The position numbers were made by a program, and so were the translations under genes. A stretch of 64,000 nucleotides of DNA from Scylla paramamosain. Its lineage: Eukaryota > Arthropoda > Malacostraca > Decapoda > Portunidae. The notes beneath the pieces are model-generated. The model ran no database searches and was not told where the DNA came from. It saw nothing but the letters and a program-made list of their open reading frames with translations. Below are positions 13,441 through 25,442 of this stretch, in pieces. The stretch lies in assembly GCF_035594125.1 (NCBI RefSeq), contig NC_087166.1:20490766-20554765 (forward strand), written 5' to 3'. Positions within the stretch are counted from its first letter, which is position 1, and each line of letters opens with the position of its first letter.

Positions 13441-13717
13441 TTCTATCAGCAATCGGATATTATAAAAAAAAAAAAAAATCCGTATTTTTCGCTTCCGTGA
13501 AGCTCTAAAATTTAGTATCCGATACATCATGAATAGTGCACCACCAACAATGAACAAGTAACAGAATAGCGGTGCGTGGCGTAGTCTCTAGACATCGCTT
13601 TCCTTGTCCAATATTTGTACAAGGCCATAACTCGTACGTCCAACCGAATTGAATCTCATCTACATTTAAAACACACAGGGTTTGTAGGTTTCACGTAGAC
13701 GTCGGTGTTCAAAGTTT

Positions 13718-13859
13718 CTTGGTCTTGCCTTATCAAGATGCCCAGGAATGGTATTGCTCCGTTGGCGATGTGCTCGATGGTCGAGACTAAATCTCATCAT
13801 CGAGCACAGCGGCAACGGAGCAATACTATTCCTGGACATCCTGATAAGACAAGACCAAG
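13718..13859. repeat. Long hairpin, arms ~62 bp
   Basis: The arm 13718-13780 (CTTGGTCTTGCC...GCTCGATGG) is an imperfect reverse complement of 13798-13859 (CATCGAGCACAGC...AGACCAAG), with a loop of about 17 bases. Weaker pairing extends outward to about 13704 and 13872. A 19-bp direct repeat (GACCAAGAATCCTCAAAA and GACCAAGTAATCCTCAAAA) follows at 13852-13889. It lies just upstream of an integrase remnant whose frame runs through the right arm. It could be a foldback of Gypsy coding sequence or an RNA hairpin source. Confidence 0.8.
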
Positions 13860-13879
13860 AATCCTCAAAAGACCAAGTA

Positions 13880-14162
13880 ATCCTCAAAAAGGTAGGTTAT
13901 ATTAAACAGCATATAATTCCTAAGAGTTCAGTCCTAGTCATACTTACCTTAGTACACGATATGCCAAGTGTGGGGTATCCAGGAAGAGAACGAACGCTAC
14001 AGGCAGCGTATATAGGCTACTACTACTTTTTAGTAGCCTACAATGCTCACTGACATAAAATAAAAAATCAAGTCGCCGGGTGTATATCATGTGCACACCA
14101 CAAGGGTGCAGTAAAAGAACCAGCCCCAATATTGGAATACTGCCTGAACGATCATGGGACAT
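13880..14162 (+). pseudogene. Ty3/Gypsy integrase zinc-finger (HHCC) remnant
   Basis: The frame running 13748-14053 and beyond reads IIPKSSVLVILTLVHDMPSVG, then GYPGRERTLQAAYIGYYYF, and after one stop (TGA at 14051) VAGCISCAHHKGAVKEPAPIL. This matches the H...GHPG...C-x2-C zinc-binding N-terminus of Gypsy integrases, with the second His changed to Tyr (GYPG). Integrase inserts the element cDNA into the genome. The catalytic core is not present: a minus-strand LINE A tail begins about 70 bp downstream. It is distinct in sequence from the 24-31 kb element. Confidence 0.65.
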
Positions 14163-14234
14163 TGATCTTCATCTACCCAAAAGTCAAAATGGCTCACAGC
14201 ACCTTCTTGTGTGGAAAAAATTGCTATGTATGTT

Positions 14235-15900
14235 TTTTTTTTTTTTGTTTTTTTTGTAGGAGTGACAAAAATCCAATAAAAAAAAAAAAATTAAAAAAGG
14301 CCACTGAGATGCCAGTCCCAGAACAGGGTCCAAAGCGGTAGTTAAAAATTGAACGATAAGTGTCTTGAAACTTCCCTCTTGAGGGAATTCAAGTCATAGG
14401 AAGGTGGTGATACAAAAGCAGGCAGGGAGTTCCAGAGTTTACCAGAGAAAGGCATGAATGATTGAGAAATCCGGTTAACTCTTACATTAGAGAGATGGAC
14501 AGAATAGAGGTGAGAGAAAGAAGAAAGTCTTGTGCAGCGAGGCCGTGGGAGGGGAAGCATGCAGTTAGCAAGATCAGAAGAGCAGTTAGCATGAAAGTAG
14601 CAGTAGAAGGCAGTTAGAGATGCAACATTGCGGCGATGAAAGAGAAGCTGAAGACAATCAGTTAGAGATGCAACATTGCGGCGATGAGAGAGAAGCTGAA
14701 GACAATCAGTTAGAGGAGAGGAGTTCGTGAGACGGAGAGCTTTTGATTCCACCCTGTCTAGAGGAGCGGTATGAGTGGAACCTTCATCCCCCGCTATGTG
14801 AAGCATTGTCCATACATGGACGAATAAGGCCCTTGTACAGAGTTAGCAGCTGAGTGGGTGAGAAAAAATGGCGGAGACGTCTCAGAACAGCAAACTTCAT
14901 AGGAGCTGTTTTAGCTAGAGATGAGATGTGAAATTTTCAGTTCAGATTATAAGTAAAGGACAGACCGAGGATGTTCAGAAGTAGAAGATGGGACAGTTGA
15001 GTGTCTTTGAAGGCGGGATAGTTGTTTGGAAGGTTGTGTGGAGTTGATAGATGGAGGAGTTTTTGAGACATTGAAGAATACCAAGTTTGCTCTGCCCCAA
15101 TCAGAAATTTTAAAAAGATCAGAAGTCAAGCGTTCTGTTGCTTTCCTGCTTGAAATGTTTAATTTCTGAAGTGTTGGACGTCGAAAAGACGTGGAAAAAT
15201 GTAGGGTGGTATCATCGGCGTAGGAGTGGATAGAACAAGAAGTTTGGTTTAGAAGGTCATTGATGAATAATAAGAGAGTGGGTGACAGGACAGACCCCTG
15301 AGAAACACCACTGTTAATATATTTAGGAGAACAGTGACCGTCTACCACAGCAACAATAGAACGGTCAGAAAGGAAACTTGAGGTAAAATTAGAGAGAAGG
15401 ATAGAAGCCGTAGGAGGGTAGTTTGGAAATCAAAGCTTTGTGCCAGACTCCATCAAAAGCTTTTGATATATCCAAGGCAATGGCAAAAGTTTCACCAAAA
15501 TCTCTAAAAGAGGATGACCGAGATTCATTAAGGAAAGCCAGAAGATCACCAGTAGAGCGGCCTTGAAGGAACCCATACTGGCGATCAGATGGATAGTTGT
15601 GAAGTGATAGATGTTTAAGAATCTTCCTGTTGAGGATAGATTCAAAAACTTTAGATAGGCTGGAAATTAAAGCAATACGACGGTAGTCTGAAAGATCAGA
15701 ACGGTCACCCTTTTTTAGGAACAGGCTAAATGTAGGCAAACTTCCAGCAAGAAGGAAAGGTAGATGTTGACAGAGTTGAAAGGTGCAAGCACGGAGGCAC
15801 AGTTTCGGAGAACTTTTGGAGAAGTTTAGGAGCGACCCCATCAGGTCCATAAGCCTTCCGAGGGTTTAGGCCAGCGATGGCATGGAAAACAATTCTAAAA
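14235..15900 (-). mobile_element. LINE A copy, 5'-truncated
   Basis: The 3' end is at the low-coordinate side, with poly-T (14230-14258) and GACAAAAATCC in place of the usual GGCCAAGGGC end. Reading leftwards from 15850: QPFSLFLKKGDRSDLSDYRRI-like RT entry, QYGFLQGRSTGDLLAFLNES, ALDISKAFDGVWHKALISKL, then SGVSQGSVLSPTLLLFINDLL and HSYADDTTLHFSTSF (15230 region), then a C-terminal block with DRVESKALRLTNSSPLTDCL. A 48-bp tandem duplication at 14613-14708 adds 16 residues in frame. The endonuclease is missing; the copy ends at about 15900 against trinucleotide arrays. Frameshifts make it non-functional. Confidence 0.88.
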
Positions 15901-15948
15901 TATGTAAATATCAGGTTCTTTGGAATTCTTTTTCTTCTTCTCTGACGA

Positions 15949-15956
15949 TAATGATA

Positions 15957-15987
<31 letters not shown>

Positions 15988-15988
15988 C

Positions 15989-16050
<62 letters not shown>

Positions 16051-16096
16051 ATTATCATTATTACTGTTGTTATTATTACCGTTATTATTATTGTCG

Positions 16097-16153
<57 letters not shown>
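15949..16153. repeat. (ATG)n and (ATT)n trinucleotide arrays
   Basis: (GAT/ATG)n to 15986, (ATT)n 15988-16043, interrupted AT-rich sequence, then (ATT)n 16099-16153. They abut the truncated 5' end of the LINE A copy. Confidence 0.95.
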
Positions 16154-16242
16154 CGTATTAATATTTTATTTTCTCTTTTTTTCCAGTGCAGTTCCTGTAT
16201 ACATAGGATATTAATTATTTGACTTTATAATCCATAATAAAG

Positions 16243-16784
<542 letters not shown>

Positions 16785-16838
16785 ATTTTTTTTTTTTTTT
16801 TATGTAGAAGGGACACCGGCCAAGAGCAACAAAAAAAT

Positions 16839-16870
<32 letters not shown>

Positions 16871-16895
16871 TTGAGATACTGGTCCAGTCCTCTCC
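16785..16895 (-). mobile_element. LINE A 3'-end stub
   Basis: T-run (16785-16801), TATGTAGAAGGGACACCGGC and CAAGAGCAAC, then an (AAAT)n expansion at 16836-16861 and GCCCATTGAGATACTGGTCC, the reverse complement of the LINE A 3' UTR. Only about 110 bp of the element is present, a severely 5'-truncated insertion. Confidence 0.8.
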
Positions 16896-16899
16896 CCTC

Positions 16900-17320
16900 T
16901 TTCTGCCTAAGTGCGGAGTCTTGCTGTGAGTCTGGTTTGTATATGAGTGTCGTGAAGGTTATATGTTATATATGTTAAATGCTACTGATGTCCTGGTTTG
17001 CAGGTGTGCTTGCCCGAAGTTAGAGGATTATACCATATATGTGCTAGGCTTCAGCTACCTACTTTCTTCCCGGATTTCCGCCAATTTTATAGGTGGGAGC
17101 CTGTCTTCTGGAAGATTGGAAATATACTGTCACCTGAGAGTAATATTTCTATTGGACAGTGGGTGGTTTCGTTACTGGGGTTTGTAGGGGTTTGTCCAGC
17201 GGGTATTACCCTCGCCTAGTGTGTATACATTGTCTATACTGTTCTGTGCCCTAGAACGTGGCTTATTGGTTCTTTCCAGCTTGGAGATTTAAGTTGGTAT
17301 CTATATTATTGTACATAACA
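16900..17320 (+). repeat. Diverged repeat shared with 48480-48960
   Basis: Blocks shared with the other copy include TAATATTTCTAT, GTGGGTGGTTTCGTT and CCTAGAACGTGGCTT...CTCTTTCCA in the same order and spacing. A hairpin (17138-17213) surrounds the GTGGGTGGTTTCGTT core. It may be a solo LTR or SINE-like element; no terminal signature was found. Confidence 0.55.
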
Positions 17321-17520
17321 AATATCACCTTTTTCACCAAAGTGAGCGTCTCTTCAAACCATCTACTAACGAGGCCGGCTTCGAAGATCCAGTTTATCAC
17401 AATGTTGAAATTCTTCTTAAGTGGTGAATGACTCTGGACTCCCATGGCCACACTGTAGGGCTGGAAGCATTCCTGTTGAAAGAAAGTTGCATTCAAATTC
17501 ACTTCTCTCCTTACTTGTTT

Positions 17521-17523
<3 letters not shown>

Positions 17524-17611
<88 letters not shown>
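17524..17611. repeat. (AT)n microsatellite
   Basis: About 88 bp of AT repeats followed by a T-run. Confidence 0.98.
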
Positions 17612-17615
<4 letters not shown>

Positions 17616-18068
17616 TTTTTTTCCCCTGTAAAATTATCAGAAGTTATCACGAACATTATTATGCGTGAAGGTTTGTAGGAAAAAAAAAAAAGTGCCAGAG
17701 AAAGGACCTAAGAACATACAGAAAGATCAAAGAAGCCAACTACTTCACCAAATAATATGAAAATTTGCAACCAACTATAGTGGATCCAGGCCAACTCGGT
17801 ACTTGTGGCGTTGGTTACACCTGTCCGCGCTGTTACCACCTCGACCCCGGAGTGACCATGAATGAATGACCTGACCTCAGTCTACCACAAGACAGCAAGG
17901 CATATCAATCACGTGTCGAGGCCATAGAGGCATAGTACGAGTATGTGCAGCACCAAGTGTACCGGAAGATATAGAGTCGTTTTTCTATTTCGAAAACGAA
18001 AACCATTTGAAAAATGCGGCAGTATAAAATAACTCGTCAAGTTTAGATTAACTGTAGCAAAGGACAGC

Positions 18069-18128
<60 letters not shown>

Positions 18129-18660
18129 GCCACGTGCTTATCGACTGTGAACATGGCAGCAATAAAGGACAGACACAGCCAACAGCGCGAGTACTAAGGA
18201 AAACTCGATTCACTATAATTGATATGACGTATATTAATTAACAGACACATGATAATGACGCGAAGCGATATATTTAAGACAAAACTATCACAATTTCCTC
18301 TCCATTTCAAAAGTGATTAATTTTCCATTTCAAAATTTATCAATTTTTCACCTAACGGCCATCAAAATTTTTTTTTCAACAAAGATTTGTATGGAGATTA
18401 ATTTAATTGGTCACAATAATATCGTGTGTCATTTATATGCGTTGAGAGGCATTCACAATTACATTTCGAAAGACTCTTTAATAATGGTAGGGTTCAAGAC
18501 ATAAATGGGAAAATTCTAGGTTAACTTATGTCAGGGATAAGTGACAGGCAACATAATTACAATTAATGGCTCTAAATATGAGTAGGGACAAGTACGTAAT
18601 TGCAGCTATATTAACTGACAAATTTGCTAATGACAAACATTTAAAATACAATCCAATATC
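17612..18660. other. No gene seen
   Basis: AT-rich sequence without coding motifs. It contains a (GA)n array at 18071-18126. Confidence 0.55.
18071..18126. repeat. (GA)n microsatellite
   Basis: 56 bp of GA repeats. Confidence 0.98.
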
Positions 18661-19505
<845 letters not shown>

Positions 19506-19674
19506 TGGAGGATGTAGTATAACACTAGAGAAAAAGAAAATAGAGGATAAAGTATGAAAAAATTTAATGTAAATCAGATTATTAATGCTGTCGTTTCCAA
19601 ACAAAGAAATGAGTAGGTTCGAAAGGCCAATTTTATTTTCTTGGTAACAATCCATGTTGTAAACAGGCAGAAAT

Positions 19675-19815
19675 GCATAAACAGGAAGAACATTCCGGAG
19701 TTTACCATTAAGAGAAGAAAGTGTGAAGATAAAACTAACTCTAGCATTAGTAAGGTGGAAAAATAGGAATAAAATTTAGAGTCTAATACAGCGTGGCCGC
19801 AGGAATGGGGAAAGC
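19675..19815 (-). mobile_element. Old LINE A C-terminal remnant
   Basis: ACATTCCGGAGTTTACCATTAAG, CTAACTCTAGCATTAGTAAGG and CAGCGTGGCCGCAGGAATGGGG parallel the minus-strand LINE A block at 14430-14560 (TTCCAGAGTTTACCAG, TTAACTCTTACATTAGAG, GCAGCGAGGCCGTGGGAGGGG), but with many substitutions. Confidence 0.6.
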
Positions 19816-19999
19816 ATGGGTGCTAGCCCTACATTAAATGAAGATGAAACAAAAGAAGAAATACTAAATAAGAAGAAAAGAGGGAAAAGAAAATGAAACA
19901 GAAAACAATTAAAACACAAGATGAAAAGGATTAACATTTATTCATTCTTCTATAAAGACAGGGAGAACAAGAGAGGAGGAGGCGTCACACTTTTACAAC

Positions 20000-21225
20000 A
20001 ATAAAAAAAAAAGCAAATAGCAAAACAGAGTCCATATTGGTTAATATAAAGGAAAGATCACAATAGTAGTGGGATTAGTGTACATACCACCGAATACTAC
20101 AAAGGAAGCCAGCATGACAAGAAATATATAGAGCAGACAGATACAGCCAGGTAAGTGTGGTAGGAGATTTCAAGTTTAGAAATGTTGACTGGTGCTTAAT
20201 GGTAGGTAACAGTATAGCAGAGGAATTTCTTAATGTAATTCATGATCATTTTTCTTTAATCAGGTAAATTCAGAACTCACAATGGGGAATAATATTCTAG
20301 ATTTAATTCTGACGAACAGTCACACAGATGGAGGCTGGAGGAAAACTAGGTAACAGTGGCCATTGTGAAATCATAAAATCTACAAGGGGGATAATATTCT
20401 AGATATAATTCTGACTAACAGAGAGGAAGCAGCCACACAGGTGGACGTTGGAAGACAACTACATAACAGTGACCTTTGTGAAATCAGATACAAATTAAAA
20501 TGGGAGGAAGCCTCTAGAAGAAAAAACACTAGTAAGATACCTGAACAGGAGAGCAGATTTTGAGGGATTAAGAAGTTACCTCCAGGGAGTTGACTGGCAC
20601 CGGACGGAGGGGAATCGGCAAGCGAGATGCAGGACAAAAGTGAAGGAGATAATGCAAGGTGAGAGAGGTGAAGTTAGAAGTGAGGGTGGAGGGAAGGAGG
20701 AGGTGAGGAATGGCCGGATGAGTAAGGGGATGAGAGGGGGAGATATGCTGAGGTGCGAGTATTGTTGGCGGGTCAGGTCACGCTGAGATGGACGAGACAA
20801 AGTCATGACGGGTGGAAAATGGAGGGGGCCAAGATGGTGTGATTAGGAGAAGTAAATTTTGACGAACTGTATAAATATTTTGTTGATTGATTACATTCAT
20901 ATCAGTTAGCAAACATTATTTATATTATAACATTAAAATCGCAGAAGAATGACCCTAAGTTGGCAGACTAAAACACTACATAAGGCTGAAGAGAAATTTA
21001 ATTTATACAAGATATTAAAGGCAGAGGAAGAAGAGGCTTTAAGGTCACAATATAATGAACTGGTTAGAACAGTCAGAAAGTTTAAGGTTTCCAAGGAGCA
21101 AAGAAACAATATTCCTCATCTTTACTGGCTGGAAGTCTTTACTTCGCTGACTGGCGGGAATGTGACTGGTGATACAAGAAGGCAGGAAAACATAGCATAC
21201 ATCCTACATCCCCCTCCAAAATAAT
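20000..21225 (+). mobile_element. LINE C (CR1-like) endonuclease and linker fragment
   Basis: Plus-strand blocks: VVGLVYIPPNTTKEA at about 20065, a GDFxFRNVDW-type block near 20160 (VGDFKFRNVDW after a frameshift), IAEEFLNVIHDHF near 20215, MGNNILDLILTNS near 20284, LHNSDLCEIRYKLKWEEASR near 20455 and FEGLRSYLQGVDW near 20560. From 20949, LRSQYNELVRTVRKFK matches the endonuclease-RT linker of the same family. These are the APE-type endonuclease motifs GDFN and SDH (here SDL). An internal tandem duplication repeats the NNILDLILTN...CEI block (20284-20384 and 20386-20490). RT is absent. Frameshifts and stops show decay. Confidence 0.78.
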
Positions 21226-21424
21226 ACATTTTCTCTGAAGATAATAAGAGATACCTCTCAGGTTTAAACAAAACTCTCTAGTGAACAAATTAAATGAATA
21301 AAGGTATATTAAACATAAATGTAAACTAAATATGAGTTGAATCCTAACTAAAGGCAAAACAAAGAAATGCAAAATAAAGAAACAAAATATGAAATAACAA
21401 ATTCAAGTGATATAATCTTGGAGC
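21226..21424. other. No gene seen; A-rich
   Basis: A-rich sequence between the LINE C fragment and the Gypsy pol remnant. Confidence 0.5.
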
Positions 21425-23590
21425 CAAGCTGGAGGCTGCTTGTTTCTCCATGGGCGGCCGGGCTACGGTGTTGCTGGATTGTGTGCATGGGCCTCAGGTG
21501 TGCCGTGCGTGTTCCAATGTGGTGGTAGACTGAGTGCGAGCAGTGGCTTCAGATGGGTAGTCTGTGATCTCCCTGTAGGCCAGTTTTAAATGATTTACTG
21601 GCGATGGGGCAGGACCTCTGTCATCAAGCCTGTCCGACCCCAACGTGAAGAGGCCTGATTCTGGATATAAACCCGCATTCTTAACTCTAAGAGGATACAG
21701 TGTCCTCTGGTAGTCTGCTTTGCCTGCTGTTTTTTTGTGCCTCAGCCATCTGCCATTCTCTCTGCCGTAGGGTGTAGTACCAGTGTCTGTCCATCCTGAG
21801 GTGTTGTCTGACCATGGGTACTCCGCCACGAAGCATCCTTCCAGTAGCTAGCTGGGCAGGTGACTTGTTAGTACTCCACAGGGGCGGGGGTGTTCAAATA
21901 TTGCATGAGTGCTAGAGCTCCTTTGTCATTCTAAAGGCTACTTCCCTGTGATGTGTTATCCCTTATGACTCTCTCAGCCATCTTCACTGCTGATTCACCT
22001 CTGCCATTAGACTGTGGGTACTGGGCTGACGACGGTCGTACTGAAACTCCCCAATTCTTATGGAAAGTTTCCATATCTGTACTTATTAAGTTGGTGCCAC
22101 CGTCCATTGAGATCTGTTCAGGGGCTCCACAGCGTGTGAATTACCGTCTGAGTTGTATCTAGATCTTGCTGGATGTAGCACCACTGGGGAAGTGGGCCAT
22201 CTCTAGCCAGGCCGTTTGCCAGCACGGTTTGTTGAAAAGGGTAATCTGGGAATGGGGTGAGTATCATGTGTTCTGCTGGTAGGGACGGGCTGTGTACGTT
22301 GTAGGGCTTGCAGGTTGCACACGGTGATGTTGCAGATCTCCCTCCATACCTGACCATTATACAGCCTCCTTTGCCCTTCTCTCTATGGAATCCAGTTCTT
22401 GATGGCAAGCATGAAGGTTGGAGACTGCGGTAGCGGAGGCTTTCCGGTATGACGAGGCGAGTGTTGCCCTGGTCGTAAGTGTAGGTAAGTAACCCCCTCA
22501 TTCACGGCCAGCCTCTCCCTGCCGGCGTAAAATGGACGGAGCCACTGAATTTCCTGTGATTTGCTGCCAGTCCCCAGCTACAACTTTGGCCATCAGCATG
22601 CTGTACACGGGATCGTCTGCTGCTGTTCTCACCGTTTCCTCATCCATGATGCACCCGCCTCCTTGTACTGTAGCTAGGGTAGCTGCAGCTACCACAGCCA
22701 CCAATTCTTCATCCAGTTCTCTATTACAGCAGAGTATCCATTCTCAGCTTGGGTGAGGTGGCGGCTTCCGCAGTGCTAGACGTCAGCCTCCTTTACAGCA
22801 GAAAGGAGCATCCACAGAAGAGCAGCTGCAGTATTGCTGGAGGATGATGAATCCAATTCCCTCCTTACTCCAATCAGTGATGGCTGCTGTAGGGCGGGTT
22901 CTATCATAATATGGCAAGTCGTCTTTAGCCAGTTGGCAAATTTTGTCCTGTGTTTGATGGAACTTTCCTAGCAGTTTTTCATCCCAGTAGACATGCTCGC
23001 TGTTAGGCCTCTTGAGAAGCTCCCTGAAGGGGCTCATGATGGCGGCAGTAACGAGGAATGGGGCAAGTTGGTTCACAAAGCCATACCATGATCGTATGTC
23101 TGCTATGGTAGGCTTGGCAGACATGGAAAAATCCTTGATTGCAGCTAGCCGTTCTGATGTGGGCTTATAAGAGTCCCAGCTCAGGTAGAATCCAGCAATT
23201 CCTACGTCTCTCTTGCAGAATTGGAACTTTCACGGCTTCAAAGTAACTCCAGCACCTGCACACGTCTGCAAAAAAATCGTACGTGTGCCAGAATGCTTCT
23301 TCAAATGCTCGAGTCATGTAGCATTGTCATCCACACTCATGTTTCCTCGGGATATCCTTAAATTGCGTGATCAAAGCTTCGTACACTGGCATCCGATGCT
23401 GAACAATGGCTCATCAGTGTCATGCAGTACTGGTACCTTCCCCATGGTGTGATGAATGTTGTCAGATGGCGGCTTTCTTCGTCCAGTTCCACCTGATGGA
23501 AGCCCTAGTATGCATCCTCAGTCTTGTAAGAGTGGAGGGACACAGCTGATATCATCTCGAATGGGGCCGGTGTATGGTGTGTTTCTATCA
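21425..23590 (-). pseudogene. Ty3/Gypsy pol remnant (RT to integrase)
   Basis: Reading the minus strand from 23590 down: PAPFEMISAVSLHSYKTE, the degenerate RT active site SVDDNAT (near 23320), FLQTCAGAGVTLKP and KFQFCKRDVGIAGF, SAKPTIADIRSWYGFVNQLAP (23124), PFRELLKRPNSEHVYWDEK and AAITDWSKEGIGFIILQQY (RNase H start, first Asp). After an internal deletion in RNase H comes DEETVRTAADDPVYSMLMAKV (22640), RLVIPESLR (22450), CATCKPYNVHSPSLPAE (zinc-binding end, 22320), then integrase core FTRCGAPEQISMDGG (about 22140) and downstream blocks to 21494. The order RT-RNase H-integrase is the standard Gypsy order, unlike the neighbouring 24-31 kb element. Gag and LTRs were not found; frameshifts abound. 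Confidence 0.8.
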
Positions 23591-24191
23591 GGCATTGGCT
23601 ATTTAGTCGCATTTAGTACACAATAATGCTGAACCATCACTGGTTTACTTTACACCCTTAGGTGTAGAGTAATAACATACACTTATATCGACGTCTAAGT
23701 ACGCCTTTCTCTACGCAACGTCTACCCTCTATGGTATCCAGCCAGCTACTGACTAAGCTGGTGAGAAACGCCGTTAAACTCACTCCCACGCCTCCACCTC
23801 AAACGCAGATACAGAACACGAGGCGAGAAGGAAGGAAAGGGAAAGGAGGAGCTTGGAGGGTGAATTTTCCCGCTCGCCTCACTGTCACTCACTACATAGC
23901 TCTTTTTCCCATTACATTATGAAAATTACAGGGAATTTATTTGAGGAGAGAGCAACTCTTCAGCTGTATGGTCTATTAATTTCAATTTTCAGGAAAGAAA
24001 GAAGTGGGGGAAATCAAGTGGGAAAGAACAACTTTAAATCTATATAAAACTAAACTCCAGCATGGCTGGACACGTTTGCTACTCGTACTGCTTCTCGCTC
24101 TCTCACCCTCTTCCTTCTGAATCTTTCTCCTTCCCACATCTATGTTCTTATTATCTCTCTTCTATTTCGCTGCGCATAACAATATACATAC
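23591..24191. other. No gene seen
   Basis: Unrecognised sequence between the minus-strand Gypsy remnant and the 5' LTR of the next element. It could include the 5' end or LTR of the former, but no paired copy exists in the window to test this. Confidence 0.4.
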
Positions 24192-25274
24192 TGTCATGTT
24201 ATTGGCCGAATTTACCTTGAATGGGATCACGTTTTCTTAGTGTCCCCGTGTTCCGGTTACCTGCCATTCGGGTATTATCCTTATTATTGTTATAAGTAGT
24301 GTAAGGCTTATTTACCCATTTTATATCATGTAGTATTATTCTCTTCATAATTTAAGTTCTCTATATCTTTGTATGTATAAGGGAGGAAGTATAATTGAGG
24401 TGGAAATATTTAGAAAGCGAGGGGAGTTTGAGTGGGCAACAGCACATTCCAAGGAGGGGAAGGCAGAGCGCCTTAGGTCGTGACGTATATCGGAGGGAAG
24501 GCGTTTCTCAGGGAAGGATCTTGGTGTGGATTGGTGATGGAGTGAGTGCGTGGAGGTATTAGTGGTGTAGCGGTATAACCTTGATATCCAGGATCAGGTT
24601 AGTGAGTCTTTTGTGGTACCAAGAGCTCTTGTCCGCTGAAATTCGGTTGTTGAGTTGTGCCGGTGACGCTATTGGAAGGGGTCATAGGTCAAACTGGCAG
24701 CCATTTTGTGAGTGGAGGTTGTGGTGTTGACCTTGGAAGCTGGTGTTGTGGTGTATTGGTGATTTTGGGGATGATGTTATGGTGTTATGGGTAATCTTTG
24801 GTGATGATGGTAATCTCCTGTGAGGCTTGAGGCGAAATACGGGAATTATTGCCTGGGGACGCGGTAATGGCGTCTGGGTAAATTCCTGTGGTTGAGGGGA
24901 AATATTTCTGTGACTGGTGGAGGTGTAAACGGGTTCTGGTGTTGTGGGAAGTGACGAGAACGTCATGTAGTAACGTGTACTACCTCATGTTGTTTGTGAA
25001 TTATTATTAGTATTAATATATGTGCTTGTAACATAGAATAATCGTGTTTTCTACTCCCCTAACATCAATCTGGTATTAGAGGTGATTCCAGGTGTGCTGA
25101 GTCAAGATAAAGATGGAGTGAGAGATAATTCTGGCGATTTCGGATAGGTCGGGTAGGCACTCGAAGCCTTTAAAAATCCAGACTTTTAAAACTTTCCGGG
25201 ATCAGTGTAACGCCCACTTTCTTGGAAAGATAACCGGGACCGTACGATCGTAAATTAAGTAAGCGATCGTGACA
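24192..25274 (+). repeat. 5' LTR of Gmr1-like element
   Basis: 1,083 bp, TGTCATGTTATTGGCCG to GCGATCGTGACA. It should carry promoter and polyadenylation signals; no canonical TATA box was pinned down. The palindromic CGTACGATCG near 25241 lies close to the 3' end. Confidence 0.95.
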
Positions 25275-25279
25275 AAATA

Positions 25280-25297
25280 TGGGGGCCTGTCCGGGAT
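25280..25297 (+). promoter_or_regulatory. Primer binding site, tRNA-Pro type
   Basis: TGGGGGCCTGTCCGGGAT starts 5 bases after the LTR. It matches the complement of the animal tRNA-Pro 3' end (TGGGGGCTCGTCCGGGAT) at 16 of 18 positions; the two mismatches are adjacent. It would prime minus-strand DNA synthesis. Confidence 0.75.
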
Positions 25298-25442
25298 TTT
25301 TTAACATTAGTGGAGTGTAACGAGTGTTACATGGTGATTGTCGTTGGGAGGAATTTACCTGTGTGGAATATTTCTTTAAAACTGTGCATGTACTGTGGTG
25401 AATATTTGGAGGAATATTTTGTGGAGTGTAGTAATTGTAATC

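Noticed and set aside
24682..24966. 94-codon minus-strand frame, repeated at 30783-31067
   Set aside because: It occurs twice only because it lies in the two LTR copies; no motif, and it is antisense to the element.
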